Below, piece after piece: positions 8,944 to 15,923 of a stretch of 64,000 nucleotides of DNA. Below the pieces are notes generated by a model. That model was not told the DNA's origin. It searched no databases and worked only from the letters and a program-made list of their open reading frames with translations. Source of the DNA: Imperialibacter sp964351395 (GTDB lineage Bacteria > Bacteroidota > Bacteroidia > Cytophagales > Cyclobacteriaceae). Numbering within the stretch: position 1 is the first letter of the stretch; each line of letters begins with the position of its first letter. The stretch lies in assembly GCA_964351395.1 (NCBI GenBank), contig CAYGOF010000010.1:62001-126000 (forward strand), given 5' to 3'. The translations under genes were made by a program, and so were the position numbers.

Positions 8944-9873
8944 ATGTCGAACCCGTCAAACTTAGTTAAGAAAACCGTTAACTCTTTACTTTCCTATATA
9001 TCCAAGGCCGACACCATTCCGATGATAATGCCGGCAGAGGTAAGCCTTTCGGAATCAATGGACGTCAGTAGGTCTACTTTGCTGCAAGCCTACGATATTT
9101 TGATTGATCGAAATATAGTTCGAGTTGAATCTAGGTCAAAATTGGTTCTTCGAAGACCATCGGAACGTGATTACTTTGACGATGTGAGCGAGGTAGATTC
9201 TAAAACGCAACAAGTGGAGAACTTCATTCTGGAAAAGTTTTCCAACAATGAACTTAAGCCAGGAGATCGATTTTCTGAACTCCAAATAGCCAAAGAACTG
9301 GGAGCAAACACAATCACCGTCAGGGAGGTTTTACTTAAGATTAGCGGAACAGGGTTAATTGGAAAATCGCCTAGAAAAAAATGGGAGGTGATAGACCTGA
9401 CACCAGAAACGATGACTCAAGTCACCAACTATAGGCAGTTGCTGGAGTTAAACGGACTAAGTGGCTTGTTCCAGGATGAAACTATTTCCCCATCGGCAAG
9501 GAAATTATTTGAAAGAGTCAGGAGTCAACACCAGAAGGTTGATCAAAAGACTAATATCGAGCGAGATGAGATTATTAAGATGGAAACTATTTTTCATAAA
9601 GGTATTGTGAGTTTTACTGGGAACAGGTTCATTCAGCAAAGCTACGATTCATTATTCATCGTTAGTAGATTCCATCTCGGTCAACAGATAATGACACAGC
9701 AAAGGATGCACGAAGTTCTTGTCGAACATTTAGCAGTAATGGAGGCAATTCTTAAAGATGATTACGCCACTGCAGTGTTTGAGTTGACCAGGCATTTCGA
9801 TAAAGCAAAGGATTTTTTTATTCATTCCATCGGCGACAAGCGTCAGCGTCGGACACCCAAATCTGCGAGCTAG
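8944..9873 (+). CDS. GntR/FCD-type transcriptional regulator with an extra N-terminal winged-helix segment
   Basis: The 309-residue protein has a GntR winged helix at about 83-150 (QQVENFILEKFSNNELKPGD, then ELQIAKELGANTITVREVLLKI). A FadR-C (FCD)-like ligand-binding domain follows (about 155-295), with histidines in ETIFHKGIV, HEVLVEHLAVM and LTRHFDKA that could bind a metal or carboxylate ligand. Residues 1-70 look like a second, divergent GntR winged helix (SLSESMDVSRSTLLQAYDILIDRNIVRV). FCD regulators typically sense sugar acids or organic acids, which fits the flanking kinase and dehydrogenase genes. A TATATTTA box at 8896-8903 could be its -7 element. It is probably the local regulator of this locus. 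Confidence 0.88.
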   Translation: MSNPSNLVKKTVNSLLSYISKADTIPMIMPAEVSLSESMDVSRSTLLQAYDILIDRNIVRVESRSKLVLRRPSERDYFDDVSEVDSKTQQVENFILEKFSNNELKPGDRFSELQIAKELGANTITVREVLLKISGTGLIGKSPRKKWEVIDLTPETMTQVTNYRQLLELNGLSGLFQDETISPSARKLFERVRSQHQKVDQKTNIERDEIIKMETIFHKGIVSFTGNRFIQQSYDSLFIVSRFHLGQQIMTQQRMHEVLVEHLAVMEAILKDDYATAVFELTRHFDKAKDFFIHSIGDKRQRRTPKSAS

Positions 9874-9923
9874 CAAGTTTGATTTAGTAAGCTTTATTTA
9901 GCATTTCATGCATGTTTATATAT

Positions 9924-9943
9924 GTTTATTATTAATAATAAAC
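9924..9943. promoter_or_regulatory. perfect 20-bp palindrome, probable operator of the pdxA2-kdgT operon
   Basis: GTTTATTATTAATAATAAAC equals its own reverse complement. It lies between the end of the GntR/FCD gene and the pdxA2-like start, and directly abuts TATATTTA (9944-9951), which resembles the Bacteroidota -7 element TAnnTTTG. A bound repressor there would block the promoter. Related elements are at 2422-2441 and 13059-13074. Confidence 0.55.
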
Positions 9944-9981
9944 TATATTTACATTGATAATAAAAGTCATATTTGTTTCTA

Positions 9982-11004
9982 ATGAAAAGACCTATAATTG
10001 GAATTAGCACCGGTGATCCTGCGGGGATTGGCCCTGAAATTACTGTGAAAGCTTTATCGAAGCAGCAGATGTATGATATCTGCAAACCACTTGTCGTTTG
10101 TGATGCTAGTATAGTAAGACAAATAATAACGCTTTGTGGGTTAGAACTTGAAGTACGGGTGGTCAAAGAGCCATCTGAAGGGGTTTACAAATGTGGCGTT
10201 GTGGATGTACTTGATATGGCCAATGTTGACATGGGGGAATTTGAATTCAATAAGGTAGCTAAGATGAGTGGAAGGGCGTCTTTTGAATATGTGGCTAAGG
10301 TGATTGAATTAGCTATGGATAAGAAAATAGATGCAACAGTCACGGGACCTATTAGTAAGGAATCTATACAGCTAGCAGGATTCAACTATGCTGGCCATAC
10401 AGAGATTTATGGTGAGCTTACCGGAACCAAGGACTACGCTATGATGCTGGCAGATGAGAACTTCAGAGTTATACATGTGAGTACCCACGTATCCTTGCAA
10501 GAGGCAATCCGTCGGACTAAAAAGGAAAGGATTCTAAAAGTTATTCAGCTAGCAAATGAGGCCTTGAAGACAATTGGAGTCTCTTCTCCACGGATTGCAG
10601 TGGCCGGATTGAATCCCCATGCTGGTGAAAATGGATTATTTGGACAGGAGGAAATTGCTGAGATAATTCCGGCGATTAACGCGGCAAAGTTTTTAAATAT
10701 TAATGTAGATGGCCCCCACCCGCCAGATACTATCTTTCCCAAAATGAAAGGCGGTCAATATGATATTGTTATTTGCATGTATCACGATCAGGGACATATC
10801 CCAACCAAATTGATCGCCTTTAACTATAATCATGAAACTGGCAAATGGGATGGCTTGTCAGGAGTCAATATCACACTGGGTTTGCCGATTACCAGGGTTT
10901 CAGTCGATCATGGCGTAGCGTTTGATAAAGGAGGTAAAAACGAAGCAAATGAAGAAAGCATGATTAACGCGATACAATATGCATCGTCGTTTAGCCAAAT
11001 GTGA
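9982..11004 (+). CDS. pdxA2: PdxA2-type 4-phospho-sugar-acid dehydrogenase (PdxA family)
   Basis: This is a full-length PdxA-family protein of about 340 residues starting MKRPIIGISTGDPAGIGPEI. Conserved metal and substrate motifs are visible: YAGHTEIYGELTG, HVSTHVSLQEA, GLNPHAGENGLFG, MYHDQGHIPTKL and VSVDHGVAFD. PdxA proper oxidises 4-phosphohydroxy-threonine in vitamin B6 synthesis. The PdxA2 subgroup, encoded beside DUF1537 kinases, oxidises 4-phospho-threonate/erythronate to dihydroxyacetone phosphate and CO2. The context here favours PdxA2. ATG at 9982 is preferred over TTG at 9973. The permease gene starts 19 bases after the stop. Confidence 0.9.
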   Translation: MKRPIIGISTGDPAGIGPEITVKALSKQQMYDICKPLVVCDASIVRQIITLCGLELEVRVVKEPSEGVYKCGVVDVLDMANVDMGEFEFNKVAKMSGRASFEYVAKVIELAMDKKIDATVTGPISKESIQLAGFNYAGHTEIYGELTGTKDYAMMLADENFRVIHVSTHVSLQEAIRRTKKERILKVIQLANEALKTIGVSSPRIAVAGLNPHAGENGLFGQEEIAEIIPAINAAKFLNINVDGPHPPDTIFPKMKGGQYDIVICMYHDQGHIPTKLIAFNYNHETGKWDGLSGVNITLGLPITRVSVDHGVAFDKGGKNEANEESMINAIQYASSFSQM

Positions 11005-11023
11005 GTGTTTGATTTTGTATTTT

Positions 11024-11956
11024 ATGACTTTAGCAAATAAGATTAGCCTCAAACAGATTCCTGGCGCCTCAATGGTGTTGCCATTATTAGCGGGAGCACT
11101 TATCAACACTTTTTGGCCTTCTTTTCTTGACATTGGTGGTTTCACTACCGGAATTGCCAGAGGAGCAACACCCCTCATAGGCGTCTTTCTTTTTTGTATG
11201 GGCGCAGGAATTAATTTTAAAGCTGCACCGAAATCAATACGTCAAGGGGCAGTCGTTACATTTAGCAAATTCACTATTGGATTTATTTTAGGTACTGTTG
11301 TCGCATCTTTTACCAATGATACCGCTTTCCTGGGAATTTCTTCGATGGCCATAATTGCCGCGATGACCAACACTAATGGGGGACTTTATGCAGCTCTTGC
11401 AGGTGAATTTGGGGACGAAACCGACGTTGGCTCTATTGCCATCATTTCCATCAATGATGGTCCATTTCTTACTATGATTGCATTAGGTGCTGCAGGCATT
11501 GCCGCTTTTCCCCTTCTATCAATAATTGGCGTTGTCCTTCCTGTACTTTTAGGTGTTGTGGTGGGTAATCTGAATATTGAATATCGGGAATTCCTGACGA
11601 AAGGTGGCATGGCGTTGATACCCTTCTTTGCATTTAGCCTTGGTTGTGGTATTCAACTAAATATGCTTGTGGACGGAGGTTTTTCTGGTATTCTGTTGGG
11701 GTTGATAACTGTGTTTATTGGTGGTTTTTTCAATATAATAGCTGACAAAGTTACAGGAGGTTCGGGTGTCAGTGGAGCTGCGGCATCATCGACGGCCGGT
11801 AATGCTGTGGCTACGCCAGCAGCTGTCGCTTTGATGGATCCTTCAATCCAGCCACTGGTGGGCGTCGCCACTTCGCAGATCGCAGCAGCCGTAATTACAA
11901 CTGCCATTTGCACACCATTCCTAACTGCCTACATTGCCAGAAGAAATCGCAAGTAA
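11024..11956 (+). CDS. kdgT: KdgT-family 2-keto-3-deoxygluconate/sugar-acid permease
   Basis: This 310-residue, roughly ten-helix membrane protein resembles E. coli KdgT along its length: IPGASMVLPLLAGALINTF, PLIGVFLFCMGAGINFKA, TNGGLYAALAGEFG, ALIPFFAFSLGCGIQL and ASSTAGNAVATPAAVALM. The family imports 2-keto-3-deoxygluconate or related sugar acids by cation symport. Here it more likely brings in the four-carbon acid used by the kinase/PdxA2 pair. ATG at 11024 is chosen; the frame extends upstream into the pdxA2 gene but lacks family similarity there. It is probably cotranscribed with pdxA2. Confidence 0.9.
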   Translation: MTLANKISLKQIPGASMVLPLLAGALINTFWPSFLDIGGFTTGIARGATPLIGVFLFCMGAGINFKAAPKSIRQGAVVTFSKFTIGFILGTVVASFTNDTAFLGISSMAIIAAMTNTNGGLYAALAGEFGDETDVGSIAIISINDGPFLTMIALGAAGIAAFPLLSIIGVVLPVLLGVVVGNLNIEYREFLTKGGMALIPFFAFSLGCGIQLNMLVDGGFSGILLGLITVFIGGFFNIIADKVTGGSGVSGAAASSTAGNAVATPAAVALMDPSIQPLVGVATSQIAAAVITTAICTPFLTAYIARRNRK

Positions 11957-12048
11957 TGTGGGTGTTTTACAATTAGACCCCGGAGTTGACAATGGTGAAA
12001 TAGTCGTATGAAAACTGTTAGTAAACCGATTACTTATGCTCCCGCCGA

Positions 12049-13017
12049 TCAGTTATTAATTCCTAAGAGCTGCGATGGGTTTTTTGAAATCATAGTAGAA
12101 ATATCTTCTACCGAAACACCTTCCTTGAGTAGCAATTCAGCAAACACCTTTATTCCGTCGCAAGGCAAAGGATTGCCAGATTGTCCGAGGTCACTGGTTA
12201 GTATGAAATTTTTGGCACCCAGTTTTTTTATGATGTCAGCCATGTTTTCGATTGTAACATGCTTTGAAGATCGTAAGAAAGGAAGCCTTGAGTCGGAGCC
12301 AGCCAAGTAACTCAGGAAGGTAAGTTCGATTTTCGCGCCAAGATTGCTCAACTCTTCCATTTGGTTAAATGAAAGACCTGGCGAATCAGCCAATGGGTGC
12401 GTGATAACAATATTTTTGACACCCAAAGCCTTCGCCTTATTTACCAAGACCAATACTTCTTCTGGAGACAAATGTCCTGTGGCAAGCACCAAATTTTTTG
12501 CTGCAATTATCTCAAGAACCTGAATGGTTTCACCAGTTAGTGCTCCGCCATCTAATATTGAGATTCCTTCTCCTGGTATTTGAAATTCCTTTTTATGAAA
12601 CGCAGCATCTAATGTTGGGAACCATACGACTTTGCCAAAACGAGGAGATATATTGTACATGGCTTCAACAGCCATTGGGTTAATGCCACCAACGGCGAAA
12701 TTGAGTGTAACACCACCGTAAACGCTAATCTTTTTATTTATTGAATTCACCAATTCTGCTCTACCAGAGGTGCTGCTAAAGTGGTTCTTTAAAACTATTG
12801 CCTGTACACCATGACTCGATTCATGTTCAGCTAGTTCAATATCATTAATTGCTCGTTCGAAGGCATCTGGTGAGGAGTGGATATGGAAATCAACTGACCC
12901 TTTCAATAGCTTACTTGCACCATCACTAGCGCTCGCCGGAAACTGAGCTTTGGTTTCAAATATGATGAAGGCTAGAATGATAAGACCAATCGACTTCTTA
13001 TAATTAAATTCAAACAT
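12049..13017 (-). CDS. exported DUF6282 (amidohydrolase-like) protein
   Basis: This is a protein of about 322 residues with an N-terminal signal peptide (FNYKKSIGLIILAFIIFETKAQ). It resembles DUF6282 proteins, an amidohydrolase-like TIM barrel. Possible metal ligands are in VDFHIHSSPDAFERAI, VLKNHFSS, VYGGVTLNFAVGGINP, ATGHLSPEEV and VITHPLADSP. No substrate is known for the family. The ATG at 13017 gives a proper signal peptide; a TTG 36 bases upstream is less likely. It is convergent with the kdgT gene, with a palindrome at 13059-13074 just upstream. Location suggests a role in the sugar-acid locus. Confidence 0.8.
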   Translation of the reverse strand: MFEFNYKKSIGLIILAFIIFETKAQFPASASDGASKLLKGSVDFHIHSSPDAFERAINDIELAEHESSHGVQAIVLKNHFSSTSGRAELVNSINKKISVYGGVTLNFAVGGINPMAVEAMYNISPRFGKVVWFPTLDAAFHKKEFQIPGEGISILDGGALTGETIQVLEIIAAKNLVLATGHLSPEEVLVLVNKAKALGVKNIVITHPLADSPGLSFNQMEELSNLGAKIELTFLSYLAGSDSRLPFLRSSKHVTIENMADIIKKLGAKNFILTSDLGQSGNPLPCDGIKVFAELLLKEGVSVEDISTMISKNPSQLLGINN

Positions 13018-13058
13018 GCACGAGTGTTTTGTTTTAATATAAATAAAGTTCAATATAA

Positions 13059-13074
13059 TTTTTATTAATAAAAA
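13059..13074. promoter_or_regulatory. 16-bp palindrome upstream of the DUF6282 gene
   Basis: TTTTTATTAATAAAAA is a perfect palindrome 42 bases before the minus-strand start at 13017. Its centre ATTAAT and flanking pattern fit the half-site of the 9924-9943 palindrome (TTATT/AATAA). Confidence 0.35.
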
Positions 13075-13203
13075 GCTTTTAACATTTCCTTTTTTTAGAC
13101 ATATTGCTCATGCCAATGTGGTTAAAGTTGATACTATGAGCACCCGATGTTAGCTGTTCTGTAGACGCTTGTCAATATAACATAAACCTAAATTAAGATA
13201 GTT

Positions 13204-13496
13204 ATGCTTGACCAAAGAAGGGAGTTTATCAAAAAATCGGCATTGCTCGGTCTTTCGTTAGGGATCGAGCCTTCATTTCCATGGTCAACGAATGTTGGTA
13301 GCGTGAACGAGAACAGCAGTAAGAAATTGGCTAAGGCCGCCACTTTGTGGGGGTTTAGTTGGGCGTTCATAGTGTTTTTGATGTAGGAGTTGAGCGGGTT
13401 CTGACGGCCTGCAAGTTTCTCGGGATTTTTGATAAAATGAGAATCTCCAGTTTGAAGGCAGTTGGTGATGGAGTTAGAGAGTGGGAAAAAGGTTGA
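13204..13496 (+). pseudogene. internally deleted, frameshifted copy of the downstream Tat-exported protein
   Basis: It begins with an intact twin-arginine signal (RREFIKKSALLGLSLG), as in the next gene. The frame then breaks near 13355-13386. In the +1 frame comes a stretch reading HSVFDVGVERVL, which matches residues 53-65 of the neighbour (HSMFDEGIEPVL). This is followed directly by MRISSLKAVGDGVREW and a stop, matching the neighbour's last residues (MRFSSLRAFGDAVRQL). So both ends of a paralogue remain while about 420 internal codons are gone. The signal peptide frame alone encodes 60 residues and could still be translated. Confidence 0.8.
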
Positions 13497-13566
13497 CGTT
13501 TATTGATGGTTACCTGATAAAAGTAAATTTATTGATTAATAATTTTTAGAAATAGAGCACCTGAAA

Positions 13567-15102
13567 ATGAGCAACACTAGAAGAGAATTTATGAAAACGA
13601 CGGCTGCGGCCGCAACAGCCCTTGGGTTAGCACCACGTCTATTTGCCAAAGAGTTTAGCAACGCCAATAGATTATCAGGCCGTCTGACAAAAGACAGCAT
13701 GGTGGGTATTCAAATGGCTGCTCATAGCATGTTTGATGAAGGCATAGAACCTGTGCTTGATTTTCTTTCAAAAGATGCGGAGATCAACACAGTAATGATT
13801 TATAGCCATACTTATTATGGTATTGGAAACAAACCATATCAAGTCCTTGCCAAAGATCATCTTAAGCCTCCCAGGGACCTGAATAATAGAAAGCTGCCGG
13901 CAGTGTGGGTGAAGCATAATGAATCAGCGTTCAAAGACACAAAACTACGACACGCTATTACTGATAAGTCGATCGAATACGCGAATCGTGATATTTTTAA
14001 AGAGATTTTGAAGCCTGCCAGGCAGAGAAACATGAAGGTTTTCGTCAGAATGCTAGAATCTGGCGGTGGTCATGATGAAAGTAAGATAAAAAATTATGAC
14101 CTCGTCCGGGTAGTGGATGTGTATGGTAACAGATCCAACATCGCCTGCTGGAATAATCCGGACTATCAGAATTGGTTATTTGCAACAATGGAAGACATGT
14201 TTAGGTCTTACGAACTCGACGGTCTTCAGTACGGTGCTGAAAGGACAGGCCCACTTTCAAATTTGTTGTTTAAGGGCGAAATCCCATCCTGCTTTTGTAA
14301 TTATTGCCAGGAAAAAAATAAGAGCCGTGGAATTGACCCAGAGAGAGCAAAGGAAGGATACCGGGTATTATATGAATATATTAAAAAGGTAGAAACCGGC
14401 ACTGCCGATAGATCCGAAACGGTAATGACCAATATTTGGAGATACCTGCAATTGTATCCCGAAATTTTAGGTTGGAATTATCAATGGTTCCAGACTGATG
14501 AAGAAAATCAGCAGCAAATTTATGACCGTATCAAGGCCATCGATTCAAAAATCGTGGTAGGTAGACATGTAGATCATCAGCGGTCCAGCTGGGATCCGTT
14601 TTATAGGTCTGCAGTTAGCTATGAGCAGATGACCAAGTCTGCAGATTTCATTAAGCCGATACTCTATCATGATGTTTATGGGCCACGATTAAGGTGGTGG
14701 GTTGTTGAAAATTGGCAAAAGCACATGTTTAATGATTTTACCAGAGAGGAAACACTCAATTACCTGTATAAATCAATGGGCTACAGTCCTGAGGCTCAAA
14801 TTCCATTGGACGAGCTTGCTGTTCAGGGGATGGGCCCTGAGTACGTCTATGACGAAGTAAAACGTTGCGTTAATGGGATCAAGGATGGAACAAAGGTAGT
14901 TGCCGGAATTGGAATAGATGTGATGTGGCATGGACTAAATGGAAATGCACAACCTTATCCTTCGGATCCTATCGAATTACAAAAGGCAGTATTCAAAGCG
15001 ATTGAAGCAGGCGCTAGTGGTTTACTGGCATCCAGAGAATATGATGAGATGCGATTCTCCAGTTTGAGGGCTTTCGGTGATGCGGTGAGGCAGCTTAGGT
15101 AA
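13567..15102 (+). CDS. Tat-exported putative TIM-barrel (glycosidase-like) protein
   Basis: The 511-residue protein has a twin-arginine signal (NTRREFMKTTAAAATALGLA), so it is folded before export to the periplasm. The body resembles secreted TIM-barrel proteins related to hypothetical glycoside hydrolase families: DMFRSYELDGLQYGAER near 215, a cysteine cluster CFCNYCQEK near 242, WNYQWFQTDE near 303 and IGIDVMWHGLNGN near 447. The cysteine cluster after a loop at the barrel is common in such proteins and may bind a metal. The substrate is unknown. A deleted paralogue lies just upstream, and a YhcH-family gene follows after 41 bases. Confidence 0.75.
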   Translation: MSNTRREFMKTTAAAATALGLAPRLFAKEFSNANRLSGRLTKDSMVGIQMAAHSMFDEGIEPVLDFLSKDAEINTVMIYSHTYYGIGNKPYQVLAKDHLKPPRDLNNRKLPAVWVKHNESAFKDTKLRHAITDKSIEYANRDIFKEILKPARQRNMKVFVRMLESGGGHDESKIKNYDLVRVVDVYGNRSNIACWNNPDYQNWLFATMEDMFRSYELDGLQYGAERTGPLSNLLFKGEIPSCFCNYCQEKNKSRGIDPERAKEGYRVLYEYIKKVETGTADRSETVMTNIWRYLQLYPEILGWNYQWFQTDEENQQQIYDRIKAIDSKIVVGRHVDHQRSSWDPFYRSAVSYEQMTKSADFIKPILYHDVYGPRLRWWVVENWQKHMFNDFTREETLNYLYKSMGYSPEAQIPLDELAVQGMGPEYVYDEVKRCVNGIKDGTKVVAGIGIDVMWHGLNGNAQPYPSDPIELQKAVFKAIEAGASGLLASREYDEMRFSSLRAFGDAVRQLR

Positions 15103-15143
15103 TAGGTGAATGGAAAAAGGATCTTTTTTTTAACGAAATAAAC

Positions 15144-15770
15144 ATGAATAGAATTTCTCTCAAAATAGCTTCAATACTTACCGTTGTATGGCTCGCGGTT
15201 GGCAGTTTTTATACTTACGGGCAGTCGATAAATGCTTTGACCAAGAAGGAAGCGAAGGAGTGGTTTCGTGAAGGTGACTGGTTAAGAGACAGGGATCGAC
15301 TGACTCCCCATAAGTCAATTAATCAAATGGAGCTGGCTGATCAATACAATAGACATAAAGAAAGGTGGGATAAGGCATTTGCTTATCTCCAGCGAACTGA
15401 CCTTGCCAGCATAGAGCCCGGAAGATACCCAATAGATGGAGACGATGTGTTTGTAACTGTAAGCAATGTTCCTACCAAGGAGTTTAAAAATACTAAATAT
15501 GAGTCACACAAAGTATATGCTGACATCCACTATGTATTTGAGGGTAAAGAGAAGCTAGGCATAGCCCCTGTTGCTGGGGCAGCAGTAATCGAAGAATACG
15601 ATCCAGCCAAAGAAATCATGTTTCATGAGGCAAAAGGAAAGTATTATGTGGAAGATCCGGGCACATTCTTCATAGTATTTCCGAATATGGACGCCCATCG
15701 CCCTGGGATCAGGGTAGAAGGATTTGATCAGGTGAAGAAAATTGTAATTAAGATCAGAGCTGACGATTGA
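15144..15770 (+). CDS. YhcH/YjgK/YiaL family protein with signal peptide
   Basis: This 208-residue protein has an N-terminal signal peptide (ILTVVWLAVGSFYTYGQ). The YhcH/YjgK/YiaL (DUF386) cupin fold spans about 60-205. The conserved metal-binding pattern is visible in YESHKVYADIHYVFEGKE near 115-135, then YDPAKEIMFHEA and VFPNMDAHRPGI near 185. Family members are linked to sialic acid, gulonate and other sugar-acid pathways, often as anomerase-like or accessory proteins. Export is less usual and matches the exported Tat protein upstream, with which it may form an operon. Confidence 0.88.
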   Translation: MNRISLKIASILTVVWLAVGSFYTYGQSINALTKKEAKEWFREGDWLRDRDRLTPHKSINQMELADQYNRHKERWDKAFAYLQRTDLASIEPGRYPIDGDDVFVTVSNVPTKEFKNTKYESHKVYADIHYVFEGKEKLGIAPVAGAAVIEEYDPAKEIMFHEAKGKYYVEDPGTFFIVFPNMDAHRPGIRVEGFDQVKKIVIKIRADD

Positions 15771-15923
15771 TTTTAGTTGAAGTCGAGTCATTTCTCCTTC
15801 ATAAATAGGCCGGCTTCCCCTTGGCATGCGAAGGCTCCAAGCACGACTTGGACAACTTCATGGAGGCCAAGTATTTGTCTTTGCGAGCTTAAATGATTGT
15901 CTAGAATTCAAGAATAGCGGAAC

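Noticed and set aside
10979..11023. Longer N-terminus for the KdgT-like permease (start at 10979)
   Set aside because: It would overlap pdxA2 by 26 bases, and the added residues lack family similarity; ATG 11024 gives the normal N-terminus.
12008..12310. 100-codon plus-strand ORF opposite the DUF6282 gene
   Set aside because: It is antisense to a clear coding region with no recognisable domain.
15771..15923. GC-richer stretch between the YhcH and malate synthase genes, with short readable frames (GFPLACEGSKHDLDNFMEAK)
   Set aside because: Too short, and no recognised family; it may be a gene scrap but cannot be supported.
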